Positions 17,608-26,672 of a DNA stretch of 64,000 nt are shown here, piece by piece. The stretch covers positions 5,394,001 through 5,458,000 of the forward strand of contig NZ_JADBGF010000001.1 in assembly GCF_014873495.1 (NCBI RefSeq). Direction: 5' to 3'. Numbering within the stretch: position 1 is the first letter of the stretch; every line of letters begins with the position of its first letter. Under the pieces are notes generated by a model, which saw only the letters and a program-made list of their open reading frames with translations, was not told where the DNA came from and made no database searches. A program made the translations under genes and the position numbers. This DNA is from Streptomyces stelliscabiei (lineage in GTDB: Bacteria; Actinomycetota; Actinomycetes; Streptomycetales; Streptomycetaceae).

Positions 17608-19575
17608 CTAGCTGGTGAAGATGAAGTACTTCCAGGCCCCGTACGTCGTGGTGTTGACGTTGTCGCCCGAGGTCGTGTCGTGGTACTCGGAGCGGAAGCG
17701 CAGGCGGACGTTCGTGGTCGGGGTGCCGGTGAGGGTGATGTCCGACCCGCCGGAGGTGCCGAGCGCGAAGTACTCGGCGCCCCAGTCCTGCCACGAGCCG
17801 TCGATGTTGAACTGCAGCTGGAGGCGCTGCTGGCGGTTCGGGTAGTACGTCATCACGGTCTTCAGGACGGGGTCCTTGGACTTGCGGATGTAGTGGTACT
17901 TGTGGCCCCAGGCCGTCCGGGTCTTGTAGTGGCCCGAGATCGACGACGAGATCTTGACCTTGGTGTAGACGGTGTTGGTGACGGTCTTCGCCTTGTAGCG
18001 CGAGTCGCCCGCGAACTTCGCCGAGAGCTTGGTGTCACGCTTCAGGTCGACGGTGACCGACAGGTTCCCCTGCGAGTTCACCGTCCCCGACTTCACCAGC
18101 TTGTTCGGCCGGTCGGAGCCGTAGGGGTCGGCCCAGATCTCGACCTTGCGGTTCTTGTACGTCGTACCGAGGTGCGCGGTGAACTTCACGTCCGCGCCGT
18201 ACGCGTAGGTCTTGCGGTTCTTGTCCAGCGTCAGCGTGGGCGTCGCCCGCGAGACCTCGACGGTGTCGGAGGCCGACGCGGCGGTGTGGTCCGCGTCCCC
18301 CGCGTACTTCACGGTGTACTTCACCTTGCCGCCGGCCGGCGGGGTGTCGGAGAAGCTGTAGGTGCCGTCGGCCGCCACGGTCACCGCGGCGAGGGCCTTG
18401 CCGGACGGGGACTCCAGGTCGGTGCGGGTCACCGTCAGCTTCACCCCGGCCGGGAACGCGGCCTTCGAGGTGACCTTGCCCTTGACCGTGAGCTTCTTGG
18501 CGCGGGTGGCCGTGGCCGGGGCGGCGACGGTGATCGCGGTGAGCGCCGTGGTGGGGGCGTCCAGCGTGCGCAGCGAGTACACGCCCTCGTCGTTGTACGT
18601 CACCGCGAAGAGGCGGGAGGCGTCCGGCGCCCAGGCCAGGCCGGAGTCGGGCAGCTCGTCGCCGCCGCTGCTGCCCCCGGTGTTCGGGAAGTCGTACTCC
18701 CGGATCGAGGTGGTGGAGCCCGGCTCGTAGATGTAGATGTCGGGCTCGTAGATGCCGTCGATGCCCGCCGCGACCGTGCCGTCGGGCGCGATGGCGACCG
18801 AGTTCGGGTAGCTGTCGCTGGCGTAGGTGCCGTCCGGCGTCAGGTCCGAGGTCTTGAAGACCTGGTGGTGGTACGGGGAGCCGCTGGCCACGACGACGCG
18901 CTGCCCGTCCGGGGTGACCGCGAGGTCGCCCATGTTCCCGCCGTTCGTGTCCACGGCGGCCGTACGGGAGGCGGTGCCCGAGGAGACGTCGTAGACGGCC
19001 AGCTTGCTGCCGCCGGGCTCGCCCGCGACCAGAGCGCCGGAGCCGGGGGCCGCGTCCAGGACCGGCGCGTAGTACCAGAGGTGGGTGGTGTCCTGGTCGA
19101 GGGCGACCACGGGCTCCTCGCCGGACAGGTCCAGCGAGCCCAGCTGGCCGTCGCCGGTCGGGCCGTAGCCGAACCAGACCTTGCCGCCGGCCACGGCGAC
19201 ACCCACCGGGGCGTCGCCCACCGGGTAGCGGGCCGACTCGGTCTCCGTCGCCGTGTCGACGGCCACGATCGTGTCGGCGTCGCGCACGGCCCCGTACAGC
19301 GTGCCGGAGTCGGCGGACAGCTCCAGGCCCTGGACGCCCGGGAGGTTCGTGAACTGCTTGCGGACGATGCCGTAGTAGTCGGTGACGACGATCTTGCCGT
19401 TGCTGGGGTCGCTGATGAAGACCCGCTGGTGGACGCCGTCCACCACGATGTCGGCGCTGGACGCGACCGGAAGCACCTTGGTGCTGTCGGCGGACGCCGT
19501 CGGTGCGATGGCGAGTGCGGCGGAGCTGAAGAGGACTGCCAGCGCGGTGGCAGCCGGAAGAGTGCGCATACGCAC
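17608..19575 (-). CDS. Secreted beta-propeller protein with Ig-like repeats
   Basis: 655 aa; GTG 19575 and ATG 19569 are both possible behind a GGGGGG-containing site. A signal peptide covers about residues 1-30 (ends PTASADS). Residues about 35-340 look like a YncE/WD40-type beta-propeller (VVDGVHQRVFISDPSNGKIVV, LAVTPDGQRVVVASG, VAIAPDGTVAAG, LAWAPDASRLFAVTYND). Two Ig-like or Big3-like segments follow at about 345-440 and 445-545. The C-terminal 110 residues are rich in Lys and Tyr and may be another beta domain. A role in surface adhesion or ligand binding is possible but not shown. It appears monocistronic. Confidence 0.75.
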   Translation of the reverse strand: MRMRTLPAATALAVLFSSAALAIAPTASADSTKVLPVASSADIVVDGVHQRVFISDPSNGKIVVTDYYGIVRKQFTNLPGVQGLELSADSGTLYGAVRDADTIVAVDTATETESARYPVGDAPVGVAVAGGKVWFGYGPTGDGQLGSLDLSGEEPVVALDQDTTHLWYYAPVLDAAPGSGALVAGEPGGSKLAVYDVSSGTASRTAAVDTNGGNMGDLAVTPDGQRVVVASGSPYHHQVFKTSDLTPDGTYASDSYPNSVAIAPDGTVAAGIDGIYEPDIYIYEPGSTTSIREYDFPNTGGSSGGDELPDSGLAWAPDASRLFAVTYNDEGVYSLRTLDAPTTALTAITVAAPATATRAKKLTVKGKVTSKAAFPAGVKLTVTRTDLESPSGKALAAVTVAADGTYSFSDTPPAGGKVKYTVKYAGDADHTAASASDTVEVSRATPTLTLDKNRKTYAYGADVKFTAHLGTTYKNRKVEIWADPYGSDRPNKLVKSGTVNSQGNLSVTVDLKRDTKLSAKFAGDSRYKAKTVTNTVYTKVKISSSISGHYKTRTAWGHKYHYIRKSKDPVLKTVMTYYPNRQQRLQLQFNIDGSWQDWGAEYFALGTSGGSDITLTGTPTTNVRLRFRSEYHDTTSGDNVNTTTYGAWKYFIFTS

Positions 19576-19878
19576 GGTGTCGAACCCCCCGGTACGAAAG
19601 AAATGGGCGCGTCGTCGTGCGGGGCCGGTGTGTTCGACCTGTGCGGCACGTGTGACGCGTGTGCGAAGACTAAGTCATGGATCTGACAAGAGTCACAGGG
19701 GGTGGTGGCGAACTCAACGGATTTACGGGACGGACGTCCACTCCGGCGCACGCGCCGTCCGCGCACCTCGCGCGCGGTCACCCGAACGGCCCTGAACTGC
19801 GCCGTCACCCGGTCGGCCCACTGCTATCCACAAGGGGAGGGGACGTATCCGACGTACCCGCGAAGGGGAGAACCACCC
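19576..19878. other. Divergent intergenic region, 303 bp
   Basis: Region between the secreted propeller gene and the MscS-like gene, transcribed away from each other. It must hold both promoters. I see a GAAGGGGAG ribosome site just before 19879 and no convincing hairpin, repeat or small gene. Confidence 0.5.
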
Positions 19879-20637
19879 ATGGTCAGCCTGTCCGTCGACC
19901 TGTCCGTCGACTTCACCCAGGGCCTGAACGACGCCTGGTCCAAGGTCGCGCAGTTCGCTCCGCAACTCGCCGTCTTCCTCGTCATCCTGCTCGTCGGCTG
20001 GTTCGTCTCGAAACTGATCGCCCGCGTCCTCGACCGCGTCCTGCGCAAGGTCGGCTCCGAACGCCTCTCCGAGCGTGCCGGAACGTCACGGCTGCTCCAG
20101 GACTCCTCCTACGACCTGACCGGCATCCTGCGCCGGATCGTGTACTACGCGCTGATGCTGATGACCCTCCAGCTCGCGCTCGGTGTCTTCGGCACGAACC
20201 CCGTCAGCGCGATGATCGACGACATCGTGGCCTGGCTGCCGCGCGCGGTCGTCGCCGTCGTGCTCGTCGTGGTGGCGATGGCCATCGCCAACGCGGTGCG
20301 CGGCATCGTCGGGGGCGCGCTCGCCTCCGTCTCCTACGGCCGCACCCTCGCGACCCTGGTCTGGGCCTGCGTCGTGGGCCTCGGCGTCATCGCGGCGCTG
20401 GGCCAGGCCGGCATCGCCCAGGACATCACCCGGCCGGTCCTCTACGCCGCGCTCGGCACGGTCGCCGGGATCCTCGTCGTCGGTGTCGGCGGAGGCCTGA
20501 TCGGGCCGATGCGGCAGCGGTGGGAGCGGGCGCTGACGACGGTGGAGCGGGAGACCGTGCAGGCACGGGAGAGCGTGGCGGCGTACCGGGCGGCCCGCGA
20601 GACCGTCCCCGCCAGCCGTCCGACCGCCGACGTCTGA
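19879..20637 (+). CDS. MscS-like conserved-TM-helix membrane protein
   Basis: 252 aa from ATG 19879, GAAGGGGAG about 9 nt upstream. Four to five hydrophobic segments: residues about 24-46, 88-108, 125-150, 160-178 and 190-212. The first carries LVILLVGWFVSKLIARVLDRVLRKVG, typical of the conserved TM helix found in small MscS-related proteins, and a GxxA-rich last helix follows. The large cytosolic beta domain of MscS is absent; instead a short helical C-tail (TTVERETVQARESVAAYR) follows. This is a minimal channel-like protein, and gating or transport is not shown. Confidence 0.75.
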   Translation: MVSLSVDLSVDFTQGLNDAWSKVAQFAPQLAVFLVILLVGWFVSKLIARVLDRVLRKVGSERLSERAGTSRLLQDSSYDLTGILRRIVYYALMLMTLQLALGVFGTNPVSAMIDDIVAWLPRAVVAVVLVVVAMAIANAVRGIVGGALASVSYGRTLATLVWACVVGLGVIAALGQAGIAQDITRPVLYAALGTVAGILVVGVGGGLIGPMRQRWERALTTVERETVQARESVAAYRAARETVPASRPTADV

Positions 20638-20667
20638 CCGCAGGCGCGCCTTCCGCCTTCCCCACAC

Positions 20668-20700
20668 GGATCCCCGCACCTCTTCGAGGTGCGGGGATCC
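20668..20700. terminator. Perfect 15-bp hairpin after the MscS-like gene
   Basis: GGATCCCCGCACCTC at 20668-20682 pairs with GAGGTGCGGGGATCC at 20686-20700 around TTC. It separates the MscS-like gene from the sigma factor operon. Confidence 0.85.
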
Positions 20701-20816
20701 TGCGCGTCGGGGGCCGCGCGCCACCCGCGCCGGGGCGGACGCACAATCTCCCCCGAAGAGGGATAGCCGTGCGTGGCTCGGCACGTCGTGAGGGTTGCCG
20801 AGAAGGGGGAGGGTTG

Positions 20817-21371
20817 ATGAAGGCGTCGAGTCACGACGAGTTCCGGGAGTTCGTAGCGATGCGCTCCACCGCGCTGCTGCGGCTCGCGGTGCTGCTCACC
20901 GGTGGTGACCGGCACGGAGCGGAGGACCTGCTGCAGATCGCGTTGATGAAGGTCTACGGACGCTGGTCGAGCATCGAGCAGCCCGAGGCGTACGTGCGCC
21001 AGGTCATGTACCGCCAGCAGGTCAACCGCTGGCGGCTGCGTGGACACCGCGCGGAGACGACGGTGCCCGTGGTGCCCGAGTCGGGTACCGACGCCGACGC
21101 CGGAGCGGAGTCCGAGCTGCGGATCGCGCTGTGGGCGGCGCTCGCCCGGCTGACGAAACGCCAGCGGGCCGTGGTCGTCCTGCGCTATTTCGAGGACCTG
21201 CCGGAGGCCGAGGTCGCGACGCTGCTGCGGTGTCCGGTCGGCACCGTGCGCAGTACGGCGTACAGATCACTGGCCAAACTCCGCGCACTCGTACCGGAAC
21301 TGGGGCCCGCGGGGCTCGCGGAGGAAGAGGGACGGCAGCTCAGTCTTACGCCGAAGGGGGCACAGGGATGA
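20817..21371 (+). CDS. SigE-family RNA polymerase sigma factor
   Basis: 184 aa from ATG 20817 with AAGGGGGA about 7 nt upstream. Region 2 is MRSTALLRLAVLLTGGDRHGAEDLLQIALMKVYGRW (residues about 15-50); region 4 is WAALARLTKRQRAVVVLRYFEDLPEAEVATLLRCPVGTVRSTAYRSLAKLR (about 105-160). The DLLQ and VYGRW signatures match the actinobacterial SigE-family group of small two-domain sigma factors. The stop codon overlaps the next start in an ATGA arrangement, so the downstream membrane protein is translationally coupled. That arrangement is what one expects of a sigma factor with its own membrane regulator. Confidence 0.9.
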   Translation: MKASSHDEFREFVAMRSTALLRLAVLLTGGDRHGAEDLLQIALMKVYGRWSSIEQPEAYVRQVMYRQQVNRWRLRGHRAETTVPVVPESGTDADAGAESELRIALWAALARLTKRQRAVVVLRYFEDLPEAEVATLLRCPVGTVRSTAYRSLAKLRALVPELGPAGLAEEEGRQLSLTPKGAQG

Positions 21372-22750
21372 CGACGGAGCAGGTGGAGCAGAAGGTCCGG
21401 GAGACGCTGCACGCCGTCGACCTGGACGGCGTACGGGCGCCCGGTGACCTGGTCGAGAAGGTGGTGCGGCGGCGCGCGCGGCGCCGCTTCACGCAGGTGG
21501 CGGGGACGGCGGCGGCCGTGGCCGCGATCACCGTGGGTGCGGTGCTCGGCTTCGGGGGCGGCGGGACGGGCGACCAGGACCGGCCGGCGCGGCCGGCGGC
21601 CTCGCCGGAGGGCTGGCAGCCGTGGCGGATCGACGCCCGGGGCGCCGTCGACCGGGGCTGCATGGTGGACGGCGCCGCGCTGTACTGCGCCGGGTACAAG
21701 TACGACGCCGTGAAGTTCGACGCGAACACCGGTGAACGGCTGTGGACACTCAAGGCGATCGGCGACGGCTCCGGACCCGTGTCCGTGCTCAGCCGACCGG
21801 TCGCCGTGCGCGACGGCGTGCTCTACGCCTACCGCGCCCACACCGCCGAGAAGGGGCCGGACGGGAACTACGCCCCCGGCACCGACCTGATGGCGGTGAA
21901 CACCGACACCGGCAAGGTGCTGTGGTCGGTGCAACTGGCGAGCGACAACCGCGACGACCAGGCCGCCGTGCTCATCGACGGCGCGGTGCTGGCCAACACC
22001 CCGAGGGACCGGACGCTGACGGCCGTCGATCCGCGGACCGGAAAGGTGAAGTGGCGCCACAGCTGGGGCAAGGGCATCTGGTGCGACCGGGTGGCGCTGA
22101 GCGGCGTCCCCTATCTGCTGTGCTCGCCGGAGACCAAGAAGCCCGGCCCGACCGACGTCCTCCGTCTCGACCCGGTCACCGGACGGACCACCAAGGTCAC
22201 GGCCCTCTCCGGCAGGCAGCAGATCGTCGGGACCTGGGGGGACCGGATCGTCCTGACCCCGATGCCGGCACGGTCGAGCGTGGTCTTCGAGACGGAGGAG
22301 CAGAAAGCGAGGACCGAGAGGCTGACCGTCGTCGACAGCTCGGGCAGGCAGACCCCGCTCTCCTACCCGGTCCGGGGGACGACGGTCACCAAGGCCCTCG
22401 TCGGGGACCGGCTGATCTCCGTGTCCCGTACGGGCCAGGCGTCCTCCTACTCGCTCACGACGGGAAAGACCCTGTGGACCGCGCCGGTCGGCATCAAGGT
22501 GCCCGACAGCGAAGCGCCCTGGCCCGACCTGGCGAACCCGGTGGTGTCGCCGCACCGGAACGTCGTGTACTTCTTCGGCCCGGACGGCGCCCTGTCCGGC
22601 CTCGACGCGGACACGGGCGAGCGGATCTGGCGCGGACACGTCGACGCCGGCAAGCACGGGGCCATGCCCCAGGCCCTGCTCCACGGGGACGTACTGATCG
22701 CCCGGAGCGGCAGCAGGTTGGTCTCCCTCCTGCCGAGCCTGGGCGACTGA
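21368..22750 (+). CDS. Single-pass membrane protein with PQQ-like beta-propeller, coupled to sigma factor
   Basis: 460 aa; ATG 21368 overlaps the sigma factor stop by four nt. About 40 basic cytosolic residues (RETLHAVDLDGVRAPGDLVEK, then RRRARRRF) precede one TM helix at about 42-62. The outside part of about 395 residues repeats a PQQ-quinoprotein-like blade motif: FDANTGERLWTLK, VNTDTGKVLWSVQL, VDPRTGKVKWRHS, YSLTTGKTLWTAPV and LDADTGERIWRGH. These non-enzymatic propellers often bind ligands or proteins. I infer an anti-sigma or sensor role from the coupling. No canonical zinc anti-sigma HxxxCxxC motif is present. Confidence 0.8.
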   Translation: MTTEQVEQKVRETLHAVDLDGVRAPGDLVEKVVRRRARRRFTQVAGTAAAVAAITVGAVLGFGGGGTGDQDRPARPAASPEGWQPWRIDARGAVDRGCMVDGAALYCAGYKYDAVKFDANTGERLWTLKAIGDGSGPVSVLSRPVAVRDGVLYAYRAHTAEKGPDGNYAPGTDLMAVNTDTGKVLWSVQLASDNRDDQAAVLIDGAVLANTPRDRTLTAVDPRTGKVKWRHSWGKGIWCDRVALSGVPYLLCSPETKKPGPTDVLRLDPVTGRTTKVTALSGRQQIVGTWGDRIVLTPMPARSSVVFETEEQKARTERLTVVDSSGRQTPLSYPVRGTTVTKALVGDRLISVSRTGQASSYSLTTGKTLWTAPVGIKVPDSEAPWPDLANPVVSPHRNVVYFFGPDGALSGLDADTGERIWRGHVDAGKHGAMPQALLHGDVLIARSGSRLVSLLPSLGD

Positions 22751-22754
22751 CCGC

Positions 22755-22799
22755 GCGCCCCCGGGCCGGGAGGCACCCCCCGTCCCGGCCCGGGGGCGC
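22755..22799. terminator. 17-bp hairpin after the sigma/propeller operon
   Basis: The arm 22755-22771 pairs perfectly with 22783-22799 around an 11-nt loop, starting 4 nt past the stop codon of the propeller gene. Confidence 0.85.
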
Positions 22800-22905
22800 C
22801 TCGACACCGGGGCAACCGCCGCCGGTGTGGGGCCGTGGGCGGGAGAATCGCGGGGAGAGCGGGCCGGGCGCGGGCACCGGCCCCGGGCGAGGGGGAGACA
22901 GACAC

Positions 22906-23673
22906 ATGCGCGACGCCGTGGTGACGGACGCCGGGGACCGGATGCGCTGGGTGGAGTGGGCGGGCGAGGAGCCCGGCCGGGTGTACGTGCACGGGCTCGG
23001 GGCCACCTCGGCCGCGTACTTCACGGCGGTCGCCGCCCACCCCCTGCTCGCGGGGCGCCGTTCGCTGTTCGTCGACCTGATGGGACACGGCATCAGCGAC
23101 CGCCCCACGGACTTCGACTACAGCCTGGAGTCACACGCCGACGCGCTCGCCCGGGCCCTGACGGCGGCGGACGTCGCCGGAGCCGAGCTGGTCGCGCACA
23201 GCATGGGCGGTTCGGTGGGGATCGTGCTGGCGTCACGGCACCCGCGGCTGGTGCGGAACCTGGTGATGATCGACTCCAATCTCGACCCGCTCACCCCCAC
23301 GCACGGTGTCGTCGGGAGCAACGGCATCGCGGCGTACACCGAGGCGGAGTTCCTCGCGGGCGGCCGGGAGGAGTTCGCCGCGCTGGCCGGGGAGCAGTGG
23401 TGGTCGACCATGCGGCTGGCCGGCCCCGAGGCGCTGTACCGCAGCGCCGTCCGACTGGCCCGCGGCACCCGCCCCACGATGCGTGAGCTGTTGCTCGACC
23501 TGAAGATCCCCCGCACCTACCTCCATCCCGAGGCCGACGGCCCGCTCCCGGGCACGCAGGCCCTCACGGAGGCCGGCGTGACGGTCGTCCCGGTCCCGGC
23601 CTGCGGCCACAACGTCATGCTCGACAACCCGGAGGCCTTCGTACGGGCGACGGCGGAGGCCCTGGCCGACTGA
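22906..23673 (+). CDS. Alpha/beta hydrolase
   Basis: 255 aa from ATG 22906, GGGGGAG about 7 nt upstream. VHGLGATS at 28-35 forms the oxyanion turn, AHSMGGS places the nucleophile at Ser99, and PACGHNVMLDNPEAF holds the catalytic His. FVDLMGHGISDRP is the typical post-beta-4 region. The protein is shorter than lipases and resembles small esterases, haloperoxidase-like hydrolases or thioesterases. No substrate can be given. It stands alone, after the terminator of the sigma operon. Confidence 0.85.
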   Translation: MRDAVVTDAGDRMRWVEWAGEEPGRVYVHGLGATSAAYFTAVAAHPLLAGRRSLFVDLMGHGISDRPTDFDYSLESHADALARALTAADVAGAELVAHSMGGSVGIVLASRHPRLVRNLVMIDSNLDPLTPTHGVVGSNGIAAYTEAEFLAGGREEFAALAGEQWWSTMRLAGPEALYRSAVRLARGTRPTMRELLLDLKIPRTYLHPEADGPLPGTQALTEAGVTVVPVPACGHNVMLDNPEAFVRATAEALAD

Positions 23674-23794
23674 GTCCCGAGCCGGGGCACTGGGGCCGGA
23701 CGGGTGGGCCGAGCGTGTTCGATGCGTCGCTCGACGTAGGCCTTTGGCATGTCAACGGCAAGAGTGTGGTGGGGAGTTGGAGTAAAGCGGCTGG

Positions 23795-23822
23795 CGTAAG
23801 CGGGGTTACTGGCATGCTTACG
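23795..23822. promoter_or_regulatory. Inverted repeat at the start of the XRE/TPR gene
   Basis: CGTAAGC at 23795-23801 and GCTTACG at 23816-23822, separated by 14 nt, end 2 nt before the ATG at 23825. There is no ribosome site, so the mRNA may be leaderless and this palindrome would then overlap the promoter; autoregulation is plausible. Confidence 0.5.
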
Positions 23823-23824
23823 TC

Positions 23825-25177
23825 ATGGCAGGTACGGCCGAGCGTGACGATCCCGAGGTCATCGGGCGCAGAGTGCAGCGACTGCGGACGGAACAGGGCC
23901 TCACACAGCGTCAGTTGGCGGAACCCGCGTACACCCCGGCGTACATCTCGACCCTGGAGGCCGGCCGTGTCCGCGCCTCCGAACCGGCCCTGCGGCACAT
24001 CGCCGAACGGCTCGGCGTGGGCTACGAGGAACTGGCCACCGGCCGCCCCGCCGGCTTCGCCACCGAGCTGCGGCTGCGCCTGACCGGTGCCCAGCGCACC
24101 CTGTCCGGCGGCGCCACGGAGGCGGCCGCCGAGGGGTTCACGGCCGTCCTCGCCGAGGCGGAGGAGTACCAACTGGTCGCCGAGCAGGCCGACGCGCTGC
24201 TCGGACTCGGTGAGTGCGCCCTGGAGACCGGGGACCTGGAGACCGCCCAGCTGCGGTTCGAGCAGGTCGAGCAGTGCCTCGCCGAAGCCCCGCTGCCCGC
24301 CCGCGTCCCCGCCCTGCGCGGTCGCGCCACCGCCCACTACCTCGCCGGTGAACTCCGCTACTCCTGCTACCTCTACGAGTCCACCCTCGACGAGCTGAAC
24401 CGCAACGGCCTGCACGACCCCGACGCGCTGCTCCTCCTCTACACCGGCGTCATCGCCCCGTACATGGACATGGGCGCCCACGCCCGCGCCGCACAGGCCG
24501 CCGAGCTGGCCCTCGCCCTCGCCCCGCGGTCCGGTGATCCCGCCCTGGTCGCCCGTATGCACCGCTCGGTCGCCCGCACGATGATCGCCGAGGGCCGGAT
24601 CGCCGAGGCCGACGCCTCGCTCGCCAAGGCATCCGAGCTGTACCGGCAGCTCCAGATCCGCACCGAACTGGCCAACTGCCACTGGATGCGCGGCTACCTC
24701 CACGCCCAGAACGGCGACTACGTCCGCGCCGAGGAGGAGCTGCGCGAGGCCCGCCGCATGCTCTCCGCCAAGCGCGCCGCCCTCTACACCAGCCAGGTCG
24801 CCGTCGAGCTCGCGGACGTCCTGCACCGCCGCGGCAAGTCCGAGGAGGCCGCCGAGCTGCTCCGCGAGGTCCTCAGCGACCTCAGCTCCGAACGCGGCGC
24901 CCTGCACTCCGCCGCCGCCCACCGCCTCCTCGGCATCATCGCCGAGGACGCCCGGAACGCGGACACGGCCGAGGAGCACTACGTACGGGCGCTGAGCCTG
25001 CTGGAACGCGCGGGCGCCGCCGGTGACCTGGCCGACCTGTGCCGCCTGCTCGGGGACCTGTACCGCCGCACGGGCCGTGTCGAGGCCGCCCTCGACGCCT
25101 ACCGCACGGGCCTCGGCCACCGCACCGCCCCCGGCACGACCACCCTCGGCCCGGCCCCCGCACAGCCCCCGCTGTGA
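23825..25177 (+). CDS. XRE-type regulator with C-terminal TPR array
   Basis: 450 aa from ATG 23825. The HTH_3 domain occupies residues about 11-65 (IGRRVQRLRTEQGLTQRQLAEP, TPAYISTLEAGR). From about residue 95 to the end the protein is all-helical, with regular 34-40 residue TPR-like units (AEQADALLGLGECALETGDLETAQ, ANCHWMRGYLHAQNGDYVRAEEEL, LADLCRLLGDLYRRTGRVEAALDAY). This plan is that of RRNPP-like regulators and Streptomyces TPR regulators that respond to a small ligand or peptide. No candidate peptide gene is evident downstream. The gene is monocistronic, convergent with the 25185 gene 7 bp away. Confidence 0.88.
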   Translation: MAGTAERDDPEVIGRRVQRLRTEQGLTQRQLAEPAYTPAYISTLEAGRVRASEPALRHIAERLGVGYEELATGRPAGFATELRLRLTGAQRTLSGGATEAAAEGFTAVLAEAEEYQLVAEQADALLGLGECALETGDLETAQLRFEQVEQCLAEAPLPARVPALRGRATAHYLAGELRYSCYLYESTLDELNRNGLHDPDALLLLYTGVIAPYMDMGAHARAAQAAELALALAPRSGDPALVARMHRSVARTMIAEGRIAEADASLAKASELYRQLQIRTELANCHWMRGYLHAQNGDYVRAEEELREARRMLSAKRAALYTSQVAVELADVLHRRGKSEEAAELLREVLSDLSSERGALHSAAAHRLLGIIAEDARNADTAEEHYVRALSLLERAGAAGDLADLCRLLGDLYRRTGRVEAALDAYRTGLGHRTAPGTTTLGPAPAQPPL

Positions 25178-25184
25178 CGGGGGC

Positions 25185-26021
25185 TCAGTCGTCGAACGTC
25201 CGCGAGACCAGGACGGTGCCCTCCTTGTCGTACACCGTGACCTTCTCGGTGAGGCTCCGCAGGCGCTCGGCGTGCGGGGTCCCCTCCTCGCGGTGCGTGA
25301 GCACGTACCAGGCACCCCACTCCTTGGTCCCGGCCAGCCGCAGGACCGTGCCGTCGAGGGTCCGGCCGTCGCGGAGTTCGAGCCGTACGCCGGCCGCCGG
25401 GGTCCGGGTGCCGAAGTAGAGGCCGGACAGGAGGGCGTAGTCGTTGCCCGACGCCGCCTCCTGCATCGCGGCTCCCGGACGGCTGCGGTCGATGTCCTCG
25501 TCGAGCAGGTTCTGGAACTCGACGAGGTCGGACATCACCGGCTCGTACGCGTGCTTGCCCTCGGCGGTCAGCCAGATCTGTGTGCCCTTGCCGACGTCCA
25601 CGCGCTCGCCCGGCTCGACGACGCGGGTCTGCCCGGCGTACGGTCCGGCGATCCGGGCGGGCGTGGGCGAGGCGCTCACGGCCGGCGTGGGCGGGGCCAT
25701 GGGCTGGACGGTCGCGGGCGGGCCGCCGGGCCGCAGCGCCAGCACCACGGCGAACGGGAGCAGCAGCAGTCCGCAGCCCGCGCTCAGCGCGGCGGCCCGG
25801 CGCCGCCGCCGGACGACCCGGCCGTCGCGCTCGATCGCCGACAGGGGCACGGCCTGCGGGGTGATGTCGTACGCGGCGTCGGCGAGGGCCTCGCGCAGCA
25901 ACCGCCCGGTGCCGGCGTCGTCCGCGCCGTCCTCGACCGTACCCACGTCCGTTCCGCCTCCTTCTCCTGTCACTCTTCCTGCGGTGGTGTCCGGGCCGGT
26001 CCCGGGGGTGGGCTGGTTCAT
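25185..26021 (-). CDS. Single-pass membrane protein coupled to sigma factor, unknown ectodomain
   Basis: 278 aa; ATG 26021 overlaps the sigma factor stop at 26018-26020 in an ATGA arrangement. About 75 cytosolic residues (RLLREALADAAYDITPQ, then VVRRRRRAA) precede one TM helix at about 76-95. A Pro/Ala linker follows, then an ectodomain of about 150 residues with the blocks VEPGERVDVGKGTQIWLTAEG, KHAYEP, DIDRSRPGAAM and LSGLYFGTRT. The same blocks recur in the secreted protein at 26673-27251, so this is a real domain present in two forms. I infer an anti-sigma or sensing role by position; the ectodomain family is not recognised. Confidence 0.75.
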   Translation of the reverse strand: MNQPTPGTGPDTTAGRVTGEGGGTDVGTVEDGADDAGTGRLLREALADAAYDITPQAVPLSAIERDGRVVRRRRRAAALSAGCGLLLLPFAVVLALRPGGPPATVQPMAPPTPAVSASPTPARIAGPYAGQTRVVEPGERVDVGKGTQIWLTAEGKHAYEPVMSDLVEFQNLLDEDIDRSRPGAAMQEAASGNDYALLSGLYFGTRTPAAGVRLELRDGRTLDGTVLRLAGTKEWGAWYVLTHREEGTPHAERLRSLTEKVTVYDKEGTVLVSRTFDD

Positions 26022-26572
26022 GGGCGTGCTCCGGAGACGGGCGAAGGGGCCGCGTGGGCGGCGCCGGCGAACTCGGGGTGGGCGCGCAGGGCCTGCAGCC
26101 CCCGGCGCAGGTGGGTCTTGACGGTGCCGAGCGAGCAGCCGAGCAGCTGGGCGATCTCCATCTCGCCGAGGTCCTCCCAGAAGCGGAGCACCAGCACGGA
26201 CCGCTGCCGGGCCGACAGCGCCGCCAACGCCTGGGTGACGGCGGCCCGTTGGGCGATGGACTCGGCGTGCCCGGCGTGCCGTTCGTGCACCCGCTCGGGC
26301 AGGAACGGCGTCAGCAGAAGGGCCACGCGTCTCTTGCGCACGCGGCTGATGTTGTTGTTGACCAGCGAGCGCCGTACGTAGAAGTCGACGTCGTCGCGCG
26401 GGATGCGCCGCCAGCGGGCGTACACCTTCGCGAGGGTGGTCTGCACGAGATCCTCGGCCTCGTGGAAGTCGCCGGTCAGCATGTGCGCGGTGCGCACCAG
26501 ACGCGGCCAGGCGGCGGTGGCGTACGCGGCGAAGTCGCCGGCTTCCGGTGATCCGGGTTTCTCTTGCGGCAC
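26018..26572 (-). CDS. SigE-family RNA polymerase sigma factor
   Basis: I chose GTG 26572 (184 aa), which has GAGGA 9 nt upstream and gives the usual short N-terminus; longer in-frame starts (ATG 26608, GTG 26653) lack a good site. Region 2: FAAYATAAWPRLVRTAHMLTGDFHEAEDLVQ, with VYARWRRI after it. Region 4: ALAALSARQRSVLVLRFWEDLGEMEIAQLLGCSLGTVKTHLRRGLQAL. It belongs to the same SigE-like group as 20817 and 28512. The four-nt overlap with the membrane protein gene mirrors the 20817/21368 pair. Confidence 0.88.
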   Translation of the reverse strand: MPQEKPGSPEAGDFAAYATAAWPRLVRTAHMLTGDFHEAEDLVQTTLAKVYARWRRIPRDDVDFYVRRSLVNNNISRVRKRRVALLLTPFLPERVHERHAGHAESIAQRAAVTQALAALSARQRSVLVLRFWEDLGEMEIAQLLGCSLGTVKTHLRRGLQALRAHPEFAGAAHAAPSPVSGARP

Positions 26573-26672
26573 GGACGACGGTCCTCGGGCTCGGGAACGG
26601 GGGAGCATGCCGTGCGGGAGCGGGGTGGTCAAGTACCGCTCCCGCACGGTCACTTCGGTGCGGGCGCGGCCG

